Assembly: GCA_050248735.1 (NCBI GenBank)
Contig: JBFWRU010000009.1
Location: forward strand, 119,856 to 183,855
From: JACKFE01 sp050248735
Lineage (GTDB): Bacteria > Nitrospirota > Nitrospiria > Nitrospirales > UBA8639
Direction of reading: 5' to 3'
DNA length: 64,000 bases
Numbering within the stretch: the first letter of the stretch is position 1; each line of letters begins with the position of its first letter. The position numbers and the translations under genes are program-made. Shown here piece after piece: positions 45,120 through 54,023 of the stretch. The notes beneath the pieces are model-generated. The model searched no databases. It had not been told where the DNA came from and was given only the letters and a program-made list of their open reading frames with translations.

Positions 45120-47123
45120 GTGAATTTGATGATGAAGTATTGGCAGAGTCACCCCGGTTTTTTGACCGTTGTCGTAGGCTTGTGTTTGGGTAGCATTCTC
45201 CCGACTGATACATTTGCGTCTACTCGTTCGGGAGGGCAGGTCATCGGGGCCGGAAAAATAGAGAGCTGTTCCTGGCCGGAAGAACAAAAGCCATTTTTTC
45301 TGCAAGCCGTGAAGCGGCTCGCCAGAGACAATGAGAGCGCAGAGATCCGATTGGAAAGCGCGAAGGAAAGCGAGAGTCGCCAGCGGGCAGAAGCCGAACG
45401 CATTCTCAAAGCCACCACTCCCGAAAAGCTCAAAGCCCTCCAACGCGAAAACATTCAATATGCCACACATGGCATCGATGATCGTGTGTGCCAGGGATCA
45501 GGGGCCAGTGCCACCTGGATCTCGGTGGTGGTCCGTCGTAAGCCAGAAGATATCGCACGCGACCGCAAGCGGATTGACGATGAGACCAATCAGCCCAATC
45601 CGGTGCGTGATGATGTGTTCCAAAGCGGACCGGATGTCGGGCCCACAGGAGATTCCGACATCTGCGCCAAAAGTCCGGACTCATTTCATTGCCGGTTCGG
45701 AAACGTTCAGATCGACGATCGATCAAAAAAAGTGAAGCCGCCGCCCAAAACATTGCCTCCGGTTGTCCAGACACCCAAGCCGGGGTTTCCGCATCCTCCC
45801 ACTGTCCGGCCATCACCACAGCAGCCCAAAGCCCTTCCGGTTCAGAAGACACCGGAATCGAATTTTTCCCCCAATCCCCATGATCCGCCGGCGTTTGCCT
45901 ATGTGAAAGGGTTGGGAAGAGGTTTTGAGGATTGTGCTCATGGATACGGAATAAGTGTGCAGGTGTTATGGCAGGCCACGCACGCCATGATGTCTGGGAA
46001 TTTTCCTGATGCGAGCAAGCTGTTGGGCGTTCCGGCAGAAGTGCTCAAGGGCATTTGGGATGATTTCAATCAACCCATTGTGTTGTCCACTGCCGGAGGA
46101 CAATTGACTTCAGAGGAAGTAAGCCTGCTCGCTCATCAAAACGGTCGCACAGCGGCCAAGCGGATATGCGAGGCGATTCCCGTCGGAAAGGTGGCTAAAT
46201 GTGTGGGAGGGATTCTGGGAAAGGCCTGTGGAAAAATTGGGAAAACGGTTGCGAAGGGAACAAAGAATGGGCTTGATAAGGGAAAAGAAATAGCAGAAAA
46301 ATTAACCAAAAAGACTGGGGAAAAAGGGGGCAAAAAAGGAAAAGACCATATTCCGGATGACGACGTTCCACCCGACTCTACCCACAGTGGTGATAATGCT
46401 TCCCGGGGTCCGCCTCCCGGGCCTTCTAACAATCCCCTGAAGGGAAAAGCGATTCTTGATGAGGTCAACCACCTCGCCAATAAAAAAATTACGGTACCAG
46501 GTGTAGGAGAGATTCAGGTCGGAGACTTCGTCGATGATGGGCACTACGGGGTGGTGTATAAAATTCCTTCCCAAAAAGGGGTTCCGGGGGAGGGGTGGTT
46601 ATTGAAAGTATCAAAGGATTTACCGAATGCAACAGAAGCCATGGAAAACCAAGTCAAGGGTTCGAAGATCCTAAAAAGCGTGGGTGTGCCCACTCCTGAA
46701 ATCCGGGATGTTCACCTCGGATCTCCCGACGAGCCGTCTTTTCTCACCATAAAGGATATACATGAGTATCCAGGAGGAAAACTGTTTGATGCGGCAGATG
46801 GTGCATATGCGCAACAACGGGCGGCAGTAAAACAGATGTATGATGAGCTGGGGAAGAAGGGGTTGGTTGCACCTGATCTTCACCGGAAAAATATTTTCTT
46901 CTTTCAGGAAAAAGGAAAGCTCAAGGCGGGGGTTATCGAGGCAGACCCTATTTATAAGGCCTCAGAGCTCAATAACCAAACGGTTCGCGTCCGAAACCAA
47001 ACGGCGGGCTATTTGATGGAAGTCGGGAAACAGAATCTCGTCCTTGGCGCCAATCCTGATGGAGTAAAAATCATGGATGCAATATTCAATAAATGGTATC
47101 CGAATAACCCACCGACACCATAG
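45120..47123 (+). CDS. Exported protein with C-terminal protein-kinase-like domain
   Basis: 667 residues. A signal peptide follows the start (FLTVVVGLCLGSILPTDTFAS); start codons at GTG 45120 and ATG 45129 or 45132 are all possible. A Pro-rich linker (about 200-255) and a helical region (about 260-440) ending in a Lys/Gly-rich stretch precede a kinase-like domain (about 450-650): Gly loop DDGHYGVVYKI (about 471), Lys in WLLKVSK (about 493), catalytic loop APDLHRKNIFF (about 585) and EADP in the DFG position (about 605). The catalytic-loop Asp is kept. An exported kinase is unusual and recalls the 1340-residue protein at 24062, though the two domains are not obviously homologous. It overlaps no gene but is only 2 bp from the ECF sigma factor. 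Confidence 0.68.
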   Translation: MNLMMKYWQSHPGFLTVVVGLCLGSILPTDTFASTRSGGQVIGAGKIESCSWPEEQKPFFLQAVKRLARDNESAEIRLESAKESESRQRAEAERILKATTPEKLKALQRENIQYATHGIDDRVCQGSGASATWISVVVRRKPEDIARDRKRIDDETNQPNPVRDDVFQSGPDVGPTGDSDICAKSPDSFHCRFGNVQIDDRSKKVKPPPKTLPPVVQTPKPGFPHPPTVRPSPQQPKALPVQKTPESNFSPNPHDPPAFAYVKGLGRGFEDCAHGYGISVQVLWQATHAMMSGNFPDASKLLGVPAEVLKGIWDDFNQPIVLSTAGGQLTSEEVSLLAHQNGRTAAKRICEAIPVGKVAKCVGGILGKACGKIGKTVAKGTKNGLDKGKEIAEKLTKKTGEKGGKKGKDHIPDDDVPPDSTHSGDNASRGPPPGPSNNPLKGKAILDEVNHLANKKITVPGVGEIQVGDFVDDGHYGVVYKIPSQKGVPGEGWLLKVSKDLPNATEAMENQVKGSKILKSVGVPTPEIRDVHLGSPDEPSFLTIKDIHEYPGGKLFDAADGAYAQQRAAVKQMYDELGKKGLVAPDLHRKNIFFFQEKGKLKAGVIEADPIYKASELNNQTVRVRNQTAGYLMEVGKQNLVLGANPDGVKIMDAIFNKWYPNNPPTP

Positions 47124-47125
47124 CT

Positions 47126-48373
47126 ATGGGCAAACAGATTCCGGAGGTAGTCGAATCGGTCTATCGCTCTGAGTCCCGCCGTGTTCTGGCAACCCTCATT
47201 CGGTTACTCGGCGATTTTGAAGTTGCCGAAGAAGCGTTGCATGAGGCCTTTGCGGTGGCCGTGGAGCGATGGCCTCGTGAGGGGGTGCCGAAGAATCCCC
47301 GGGCCTGGCTCGTGTCGACCGGCCGGTTTAAGGCCATCGATGGGATGCGACGCCGCGCACGGTTTGACGCATCCCTGGCTGAACATGCCAAACAACTGGA
47401 ATCCGTCACCAGCATCCCAGAAGAGTCGGACGATGAAAGTATCGAGGACGACCGGCTGCGCCTCATCTTTACCTGTTGCCACCCAGCGCTTTCCCCGGAA
47501 GCCCAGGTGGCCATGACGCTACGCGAGGTTTGCGGGCTCACAACCGAAGAGATTGCGCGCGCTTTTCTCACGAAGCCCTCCACGGTCGCCCAACGGATTG
47601 TGCGGGCCAAGGGAAAGATCCGCGCCGCCCGCATTCCCTATCAGGTGCCCTCGGAGACCGATTTGCCGGATCGTTTGGATGCGGTGCTTCATGTCGTGTA
47701 TCTGGTATTCAACGAGGGGTACTCGGCCTCATCCGGTGAGGTGCTCACACGGCATGATCTCTCCGCTGAGGCTATCCGTCTCGGTCGAGTGCTGATTGAA
47801 TTGCTTCCAGATCCTGAGGCGATAGGGCTGTTGGCATTGATGCTGTTACACGACTCCCGCCGGGCCGCACGCATCTCACCGACAGGCGAACTGATTCTTC
47901 TGGACGACCAGGATCGTTCGCTGTGGAACCGTGATCAAATCATTGAGGGAATGGCGCTGGTAGAACAGGCCCTTTCCGCAAATCCGGTAGGTCCCTATAC
48001 GATCCAAGCGGCAATCGCCGGGGTGCATGCGGCGGCGCCTCAGCCCACGGCCACAAACTGGGGCCAGATTGTGGCACTGTACGACCTGCTGATGCAGGCT
48101 GCACCATCGCCGGTGGTCGAGCTGAATCGTGCCGTCGCGGTGGCCATGCGCGACGGTCCATTGGCGGGTCTGAGTCTCATCGATTCCATTCTCCGGCAAG
48201 GGGCATTGTCGACCTATCATCTGGCGCATGCCGCGCGTGCGGACTTTTGCCGCCGCTTGGGGCGAACGACGGAAGCCAAGGCCTCCTACGAACGGGCTCT
48301 CCATCTCACCCAGTTAGAGCCTGAGCGGAGATTTCTTGAACAACGGCTTGCCGAATTGCAAGACTACAGTTAA
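47126..48373 (+). CDS. ECF42-type RNA polymerase sigma factor
   Basis: 415 residues. Sigma region 2 (ATLIRLLGDFEVAEEALHEAF, PKNPRAWLVSTGRFKAID) and region 4 (AQVAMTLREVCGLTTEEIA, KPSTVAQRIVRAKGKIR) are followed by a C-terminal domain of about 200 residues including VYLVFNEGYSASSG (DUF6596/TPR-like), the layout of ECF42 sigma factors. These lack a classical anti-sigma factor and are linked to DGPF/YciI genes, exactly as found downstream here. It begins 2 bp after the kinase-like gene. Confidence 0.9.
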   Translation: MGKQIPEVVESVYRSESRRVLATLIRLLGDFEVAEEALHEAFAVAVERWPREGVPKNPRAWLVSTGRFKAIDGMRRRARFDASLAEHAKQLESVTSIPEESDDESIEDDRLRLIFTCCHPALSPEAQVAMTLREVCGLTTEEIARAFLTKPSTVAQRIVRAKGKIRAARIPYQVPSETDLPDRLDAVLHVVYLVFNEGYSASSGEVLTRHDLSAEAIRLGRVLIELLPDPEAIGLLALMLLHDSRRAARISPTGELILLDDQDRSLWNRDQIIEGMALVEQALSANPVGPYTIQAAIAGVHAAAPQPTATNWGQIVALYDLLMQAAPSPVVELNRAVAVAMRDGPLAGLSLIDSILRQGALSTYHLAHAARADFCRRLGRTTEAKASYERALHLTQLEPERRFLEQRLAELQDYS

Positions 48374-48763
48374 TCATCCCCCGTCTGTCACAATTCGCCC
48401 AACTTGGAGTTTTTCCGATTCTATGGGCTGTGATAAAGCCGACCATCAATATCTTGTAGGGAATCCCTGAAGGTAGCACAATTCCAAGAGTCCCACATTT
48501 TCCGCCAATATCCCTGGAACCCAATTGTCGATTTTAATCTTTCTGAACGACTAACTGATATCAATACCAAGTCACCCCCTATCGGAGGACTGAGGTCATG
48601 AAAGATCTGCTCGGGCATTGCATGGAGGTTCGGCCGGTGAAAGAGGTAGCCAAAGATGCTGAGCTATGTCGATTTCACGGGCCTCCGTTCGACAAATAAG
48701 GAGAATCCGGATAAGGCTATTTTTTAATCCAGCTCAAAGTACTCAAGCAAAGGAGACAGGGGC
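48374..48763. other. Intergenic, 390 bp
   Basis: Holds a candidate ECF42-type promoter (48667-48693). A 33-codon open frame (48598-48699) with GGAGG upstream exists, but it resembles no protein and overlaps the candidate promoter, so it is not called as a gene. Confidence 0.5.
48667..48693 (+). promoter_or_regulatory. Candidate ECF42-type promoter
   Basis: TGTCGA (48667-48672) and CGAC (48690-48693) are separated by 17 bp, matching the -35/-10 pattern I recall for ECF42 regulons (TGTCGA and CGA/TC). It lies about 70 bp before the first YciI gene, the expected target of the sigma factor encoded at 47126. Confidence 0.55.
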
Positions 48764-49189
48764 ATGCGATACATGATTATTGTCAAAGCCACCAAAGACT
48801 CGGAAGCCGGTGTGATGCCGAGCGAGAAACTTTTGACAGAGATGGGCAAGTTCAACGAAGAACTGGTCAAAGCCGGCATACTGCTGGCGGGGGATGGACT
48901 CCATCCGACTTCGAAAGGGACTCGCGTACATTTTTCGGGGAACACGCGTACGGTGATTGCTGACCCCTTTGTCGAGACAAAGGAACTGATCGCCGGCTAT
49001 TGGGTCTGGCAGGTGAAGTCGAAAGAAGAGGCGATCGAATGGGTCAAGCGTTGTCCGAATCCTGCAGGTGATGACAAAGAAGGCGAGATTGAGATTCGCC
49101 AACTCTTCGAGGTCGAGGACTTCGGACCAGAGTTCACGCCTGAGCTGAGGGAGCAAGAGGAGCGTCTGCGCAAAAACTTGTCTTCATGA
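48764..49189 (+). CDS. YciI/DGPF family protein
   Basis: 141 residues, ferredoxin-like-fold YciI/DGPF family. MRYMIIVKATKDSEA, GDGLHPTSKGTRV, VIADPFVETKELIAGYW and VKRCPNPAGDDKEGEIEIRQLFE are typical. AAAGGAGACAGG precedes ATG 48764. The catalytic role is unknown; these proteins are the classical partners of ECF42 sigma factors and are its probable targets. Confidence 0.9.
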   Translation: MRYMIIVKATKDSEAGVMPSEKLLTEMGKFNEELVKAGILLAGDGLHPTSKGTRVHFSGNTRTVIADPFVETKELIAGYWVWQVKSKEEAIEWVKRCPNPAGDDKEGEIEIRQLFEVEDFGPEFTPELREQEERLRKNLSS

Positions 49190-49268
49190 AAGTAACCTGT
49201 GAACAGTCGCTCACAGCATGACATACTTATCTCAACTGTTTTCATTATCTAATCACAAGGAGGCATCT

Positions 49269-49862
49269 ATGCGATTTATAACCATCACATTCACCTGTCT
49301 CTGTATGGTCCTGACGGCAATTCCAGTGTTCGCCACAGACACAGAAAAGCAGGTGGACCCCCAAGCGATGATGGAGATGTACAAGAAACTGGCCACTCCC
49401 GGCGAACCGCACAAGTTGTTTGCCAGCTTGGCCGGGATCTGGACGACCAAAACCAAGTCCTGGATGGACCCAGACAAACCCCCAATGGAATCAACCGGTA
49501 CCGCCGAAATGAAGATGCTGCTGGACGGACGTTTTCTCAAGCAGAAATTCATCGGCGAAATGATGGGCCAACCCTTCTCCGGGATTGGAATCGACGGATA
49601 CGACAATCTTCGAAAAAAATACGTCACGGCCTGGATCGATACCATGGGCACGGGGATATTTTTGATGGAAGGCACGGCAAGCGCCGATGGCAAGACTATT
49701 ACACTGGAGGGACAGCATGATGAGCCGGGCGGCGGACAGATGTCGCATCGGGCGGTCTGGAAGATTATCGACCACAATAACCAGACGTTTGACATGTACG
49801 GGACTCACCACGGCGGCAAGGAAATGAAGATGATGGAGATCACCTATATCAGGAAGCAGTAG
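49269..49862 (+). CDS. Exported DUF1579 family protein
   Basis: About 197 residues with a signal peptide (ITITFTCLCMVLTAIPVFA). The DUF1579 body shows PGEPHKLFASLAGIWTTK, FLKQKFIGEMMGQPFSGIGIDGYDN and the closing MYGTHHGGKEMKMMEITYIR. ATG 49269 is chosen because AAGGAGG lies 7 bp upstream; an earlier in-frame ATG has no support. DUF1579 genes often accompany ECF42/DGPF clusters. Function unknown. Confidence 0.85.
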   Translation: MRFITITFTCLCMVLTAIPVFATDTEKQVDPQAMMEMYKKLATPGEPHKLFASLAGIWTTKTKSWMDPDKPPMESTGTAEMKMLLDGRFLKQKFIGEMMGQPFSGIGIDGYDNLRKKYVTAWIDTMGTGIFLMEGTASADGKTITLEGQHDEPGGGQMSHRAVWKIIDHNNQTFDMYGTHHGGKEMKMMEITYIRKQ

Positions 49863-49982
49863 GGAAGCACGTTGCAGGACGGACCCCCCCGATGCTATCT
49901 GGAGCATCGGAGGCCATATTGTGCTGCAAGCGCTGGGGCTCAATCGAGCCAGGGCTTTCCATTTCTCATCGGAGGAGATTTT

Positions 49983-50339
49983 ATGAAATATATGCTGTTG
50001 ATTTACGGGACGGATCAGGCATGGGACCAGGCCGGACGGGAAAAGTGTTACGAGGAATCCACGCAGCTTGCCCATCGGCTCAAAACCGCAGGGAAATATC
50101 TGGCAGCCGCTCCCCTGCATCCGGTCACGACCGCGACGAGCATTCGTATACGGGACGGGAAACGGCTCGTTACCGACGGCCCATTCGCGGAGACGCGAGA
50201 ACAATTGGGCGGATATTTCCTCATTGAAGCCGGAGATCTCGATGAAGCCATCGGTATCGCAGAACAGATTCCGGGAGCACGGGTGGGCACGGTTGAAATC
50301 CGACCGGTTTTAGAGATCGGAGGTTTGCCAACGGAATAA
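49983..50339 (+). CDS. YciI/DGPF family protein, second copy
   Basis: 118 residues, compact YciI domain: MKYMLLIYGTDQAW, AAPLHPVTTATSIR, VTDGPFAETREQLGGYFLIE (with the DGPF signature) and IPGARVGTVEIRPV. ATG 49983 has GGAGGAG upstream. It belongs to the same putative ECF42 regulon as the copy at 48764, but is more typical of the family because DGPF is fully kept. Confidence 0.92.
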   Translation: MKYMLLIYGTDQAWDQAGREKCYEESTQLAHRLKTAGKYLAAAPLHPVTTATSIRIRDGKRLVTDGPFAETREQLGGYFLIEAGDLDEAIGIAEQIPGARVGTVEIRPVLEIGGLPTE

Positions 50340-50428
50340 GGTCAGGCCTGCAAGAGTAAACCGGCATTCGGCACCGAATGAATTTGAAATACGGATCATC
50401 CTCACGCCTAACGAAGGAAGTATATGTG

Positions 50429-50911
50429 ATGCAGAAAATTACTCCGTGCTTGTGGTTCGATGATACAGCCGAAGAGGCGGTGCATTTTTATGTATCAATT
50501 TTCAAGAATTCCAAGGTCGGAAATGTCACCCATTATGGTGAGGAAGGCGCAACCGTCTCGGGAAGACCCCATGGCTCGGTGATGACCGTGACATTTGAAC
50601 TTGACGGGCAAAAATTTATGGCGTTAAACGGTGGGCCGCATTTTACATTCTCGGAAGCCGTATCGTTCATCATAAATTGTGGATCTCAGAAAGAGATAGA
50701 CGAGCTATGGGAGAACCTCTCAGCAGGTGGTGAAAAAGGGCAGTGCGGTTGGCTGAAAGACAAGTATGGTCTGTCCTGGCAAATCGTTCCAAGTGTGCTG
50801 AGCGAAATGATGCAAGACCACGATCCTGAGAAAACGAATCGAGTCATGCGTGCTCTCTTGCAAATGAAAAAGCTTGATATCAAACGCCTACAGGAGGCTT
50901 ATAGGCACTAG
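50429..50911 (+). CDS. PhnB-like VOC family protein
   Basis: About 160 residues. ITPCLWFDDTAEEAVHFYVSIF, GSVMTVTFELDGQKFMALNGGPHF and CGWLKDKYGLSWQIVPS are typical of the PhnB/DUF899-type glyoxalase-fold proteins that occur in ECF42 gene clusters. Start ATG 50429 with GAAGGAAG 8 bp upstream. The substrate is unknown. Confidence 0.88.
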   Translation: MQKITPCLWFDDTAEEAVHFYVSIFKNSKVGNVTHYGEEGATVSGRPHGSVMTVTFELDGQKFMALNGGPHFTFSEAVSFIINCGSQKEIDELWENLSAGGEKGQCGWLKDKYGLSWQIVPSVLSEMMQDHDPEKTNRVMRALLQMKKLDIKRLQEAYRH

Positions 50912-51029
50912 TAGGTCAGGATGACTCGATGATAATGGTCGACACGATTGATAGAGGGACGGCATAGGCCCTCATTCGGTGTAAAAACTTTATGCGATGA
51001 TCGTCATAATTTTCAGAAAGGAGTGAGGC

Positions 51030-52208
51030 ATGAGTCGAGTACGAGTGCTGGTCGGGACACGCAAAGGTGCGTTCGTCCTGACATCGGACGGCAAGCGAAA
51101 ACAATGGGATGTGAGGGGTCCACACTTTGGAGGCTGGGAGCTGTACCACGTCAAAGGATCGCCCGCCGATCCCAATCGATTGTATGCCTCGCAGTCCAGC
51201 AGTTGGTTCGGCCAGATCATCCAACGCTCGGATGATGGCGGCAAGACGTGGGAAATTCCCGGCGGTGAGAAGATCCCCGAACCCTACGACCCGCCTGGCG
51301 GCATGAGCAACAATTTTGTGTATGATAGTTCGCCGGAAACGGGTAAACCCCTTACTACCCATCAGTGGTATGACGGCTCTCAGCATCCGTGGGAATTCAA
51401 GCGCGTGTGGCACCTCGAACCGTCGCTGAACGATCCGGACACAGTCTACGCCGGGGTTGAAGACGCCGCCTTGTTTCGCTCCACGAACGGCGGGAAATCC
51501 TGGCAGGAGGTTCCTGGGCTTCGCGAGGCCAAAGGACACCTGTGGCAACCGGGCGCCGGCGGGATGTGCCTGCATACCATCCTGCTGGATCCAACTGATC
51601 CTAAACGGATTTTTGTGGCCATTTCGGCCGCCGGGGCCTTCCGGACCGATGATGGCGGCAAGACGTGGCGGCCGGTCAACCGCGGGCTGAAGTCCCAGAT
51701 GGAACTTCCTGACCCGAATGCCGAGGTCGGCCACTGCGTGCACTGCATCGCGAACCATCCGTCCCGCCCGAATGTCCTGTTTATGCAGAAGCATTGGGAT
51801 GTCATGCGGAGTGACGATTCCGGCGAGTCCTGGCACGAAATCAGCGGAGACCTGCCTTCCGACTTTGGATTTCCCATTGCCGTGCATGCGCACGAGCCGG
51901 AGACCATTTACGTGGTGCCGATCAAGAGCGACTCGGAACATTATCCGCCGGAGGGAAAACTGCGTGTTTACCGCAGCCGGACAGGTGGAAACGAGTGGGA
52001 AGCACTGACCAAAGGGCTGCCGCAACAAGACTGCTACGTTAATGTCTTACGTGACGCCATGGCCGTGGACGCCTTGGACCCCTGCGGCATCTATGTTGGT
52101 ACTACCGGAGGGCAGGTGTATGCGTCGGCAGATTCAGGGGATAGCTGGACGCCCATCGTCCGGGATCTTCCACCCGTGCTGTCGGTGGAGGTCCAGGCGT
52201 TACCGTGA
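51030..52208 (+). CDS. BNR/Asp-box beta-propeller protein
   Basis: 392 residues, no signal peptide, so probably cytoplasmic. Five Asp-box repeats are visible: SDDGGKTWE, STNGGKSWQ, TDDGGKTWR, SDDSGESWHE and SADSGDSWTP. The start MSRVRVLVGTRKGAFVL is typical of a sialidase-like/WD40-type family without catalytic sialidase residues recognised here. AGAAAGGAGTGAGG precedes ATG 51030. Its stop overlaps the start of the MoaD/ThiS-like gene (GTGA), so the two products are probably made together. Confidence 0.88.
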   Translation: MSRVRVLVGTRKGAFVLTSDGKRKQWDVRGPHFGGWELYHVKGSPADPNRLYASQSSSWFGQIIQRSDDGGKTWEIPGGEKIPEPYDPPGGMSNNFVYDSSPETGKPLTTHQWYDGSQHPWEFKRVWHLEPSLNDPDTVYAGVEDAALFRSTNGGKSWQEVPGLREAKGHLWQPGAGGMCLHTILLDPTDPKRIFVAISAAGAFRTDDGGKTWRPVNRGLKSQMELPDPNAEVGHCVHCIANHPSRPNVLFMQKHWDVMRSDDSGESWHEISGDLPSDFGFPIAVHAHEPETIYVVPIKSDSEHYPPEGKLRVYRSRTGGNEWEALTKGLPQQDCYVNVLRDAMAVDALDPCGIYVGTTGGQVYASADSGDSWTPIVRDLPPVLSVEVQALP

Positions 52209-52507
52209 ACACGATTCGAGTTATCCTTCCAGCCCATTTGCGAACTCTCGCACGGATCGACCGCGAGGTGAAGCTGGAAATTGAGAGTTTGGTCACACAA
52301 GACTCTGTCCTGAACGCTCTTGAGATCCGCTATCCCATGCTGCGCGGAACGATCCGCGATCAGGTCACACACCGCCGTCGCCCATTCGTCAGGTTCTTCG
52401 CCTGTGAGCAGGACCTCTCGCATGAATCGCCGGATGCTCCGCTGCCTGATGCGGTGGTACGAGGAGATGAGCCTTTTTTAATCGTGGGGGCCATGGCCGG
52501 AGGATAG
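52205..52507 (+). CDS. MoaD/ThiS-like ubiquitin-fold protein
   Basis: 100 residues, GTG start overlapping the propeller gene's stop. IRVILPAHLRTLA and SVLNALEIRYPMLRGTIRD fit the sulfur-carrier fold, and the protein ends precisely in VGAMAGG, the Gly-Gly terminus that E1-like enzymes adenylate. No molybdopterin or thiamine gene is near, so its partner is probably the propeller protein or an unlinked E1-like enzyme. Sulfur carriage or protein conjugation is inferred only. Confidence 0.85.
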   Translation: MNTIRVILPAHLRTLARIDREVKLEIESLVTQDSVLNALEIRYPMLRGTIRDQVTHRRRPFVRFFACEQDLSHESPDAPLPDAVVRGDEPFLIVGAMAGG

Positions 52508-52590
52508 GTGTCACCTACCTTAAAGTTCGGGTCGAAAGGTAGATGAGGAAATTCACGGACGCCGAAGGGGGATAATTAGTTCACCCTTGG

Positions 52591-53613
52591 CTATGGGCTG
52601 ACCAACACGTCGACATAGGCGGGTACACTGTCGGCTCCTCGTATGTCCGTGACTCGGAGTTTAAAACGGAAGGTTCGTTCTTCTGCCACCAACGGGGCTA
52701 AGAATTTGGCTTGCGCTGAGTACGGGTCAAGCAAGGGGACCTTGCTGCCGCGCACCTGGGACCAATGATACTGAAGTGAGCCGCCATCGGGGTCGTAGCT
52801 CTTTAACCCGTTTAAAGTCACGCGTTCCCCTGCGGAGGTCACTTGGGTGTTGCCAGGATTGGAGACCGGCGGACGATTGGGTGTGTCATCCACTTCCACC
52901 AGAATGCCCAGAGTGGCTTCCTGATTGCCGTTTTTGACGGTGAGGGTGGTTTCACCATTTCCTGTCAAACGAAGCATTCCGTCCTGGTTGACGGTGATAA
53001 TATTTTCATTGGCTGATTGGTACGTGGTGCCTGCAGTATGACGACGAATAGCACGCGTGATGCCGTCCGAGAATCGTCCAATCACCGGCAAGGCCAGTGT
53101 CTTTCCTAAGAAGTCCACCTGGTCGTATACCTGAGATATTCCGGCCCGTCCTAACCGGAGGGGCTTATCCGTTTGAAAATCGATTTCCAGGACTTGGGCC
53201 TTGGGCTGGATGTTGACCAGAACTTCATCAAAGATTGCCAGGAGTGCCACCTGCGATTGCCTGCCTCCCTGTTCGGCCACCGCAAGCAGGCGATACATGC
53301 CGATGGCCTCTTCGGGGATCAGGATACTGCCGCCAAAGGGAGGGGTACTCTTTGCCGTGGCGACAAGAGCTAGCTTCTGTTCAACAAATTCCTGCAGCAT
53401 GTCTTCATCTTCCCCATACCAATAATAATTGACCTTGGTGACACCGGGGAGATCCTTCAACTCCAGAAGGACCGGAATGTGCTGGCCAGAATGGTGCACA
53501 CTGAGGGGTTTCGGTTCGCTGATCGAGAACGGCCAGGCGGATTGATCCCCCCACGGCAGTGTAAGAGCAGTTAGGAGGCTAAGAGTCTTGAGAGAACACA
53601 TAACGCGGGACAT
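52591..53613 (-). CDS. Exported protein with PKD-like domain
   Basis: 340 residues with a signal peptide (SLKTLSLLTALTLPWGDQSA; an internal ATG is also possible). The N-terminal region has no recognised domain. A middle part (TYQSANENIITVNQDGMLRLTGNGETTLTV in pattern) looks like a BIG2/Ig-like unit, and the C-terminal 95 residues resemble a PKD/REJ fold (NGLKSYDPDGGSLQYHWSQ, RTFRFKLRVTDIRGADS). Surface or periplasmic role likely; function unknown. Confidence 0.65.
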   Translation of the reverse strand: MSRVMCSLKTLSLLTALTLPWGDQSAWPFSISEPKPLSVHHSGQHIPVLLELKDLPGVTKVNYYWYGEDEDMLQEFVEQKLALVATAKSTPPFGGSILIPEEAIGMYRLLAVAEQGGRQSQVALLAIFDEVLVNIQPKAQVLEIDFQTDKPLRLGRAGISQVYDQVDFLGKTLALPVIGRFSDGITRAIRRHTAGTTYQSANENIITVNQDGMLRLTGNGETTLTVKNGNQEATLGILVEVDDTPNRPPVSNPGNTQVTSAGERVTLNGLKSYDPDGGSLQYHWSQVRGSKVPLLDPYSAQAKFLAPLVAEERTFRFKLRVTDIRGADSVPAYVDVLVSP

Positions 53614-54023
53614 GTATATACCTCACAAGGAATCCGGTTCAGCTCCTTCTATCATAACATTCTTGTCCGGGCTTAAGGGAACAGGAAACCTCCCCAATTT
53701 TCATTTGTTCACCGTTAGGGAAAGTGTTCGGGTGTCACAAGAATGGCCTGACCTGTCGATGTGGTTTGATCTCACCGGCCGGGCAGGGCACCAAAGCATT
53801 TCCTTGCCATTTTACACTTTGGAGAGACGGGTGTTCCTCCGTAAGCCCACGGGGTGGATGACCTTTGGGTGGGTGAGTTGCCGAGTACCCACACGGCAGT
53901 ATTATGATGAGAAAACGACTGATTTGAACTATCAAGCCGGCTCCGTTCTTGGAGAATGGCGCTTTGAATGTTGAAGCACCTGTTCAACGCCATGGGATAA
54001 TTCTTGCTTGTGAGGCTTCCATC
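53614..54023. other. Intergenic, 410 bp
   Basis: No gene recognised between the divergent PKD-like and sensor-kinase genes. The open frames here lack ribosome sites and protein features. Confidence 0.45.

Noticed and set aside
48598..48699. 33-codon open frame with GGAGG upstream, before the YciI gene
   Set aside because: No resemblance to any protein, and it overlaps the candidate ECF42 promoter.
53588..53974. 128-codon plus-strand frame between the PKD-like and sensor-kinase genes
   Set aside because: It starts inside the 5' end of the PKD-like gene on the other strand and shows no domain, signal peptide or ribosome site.
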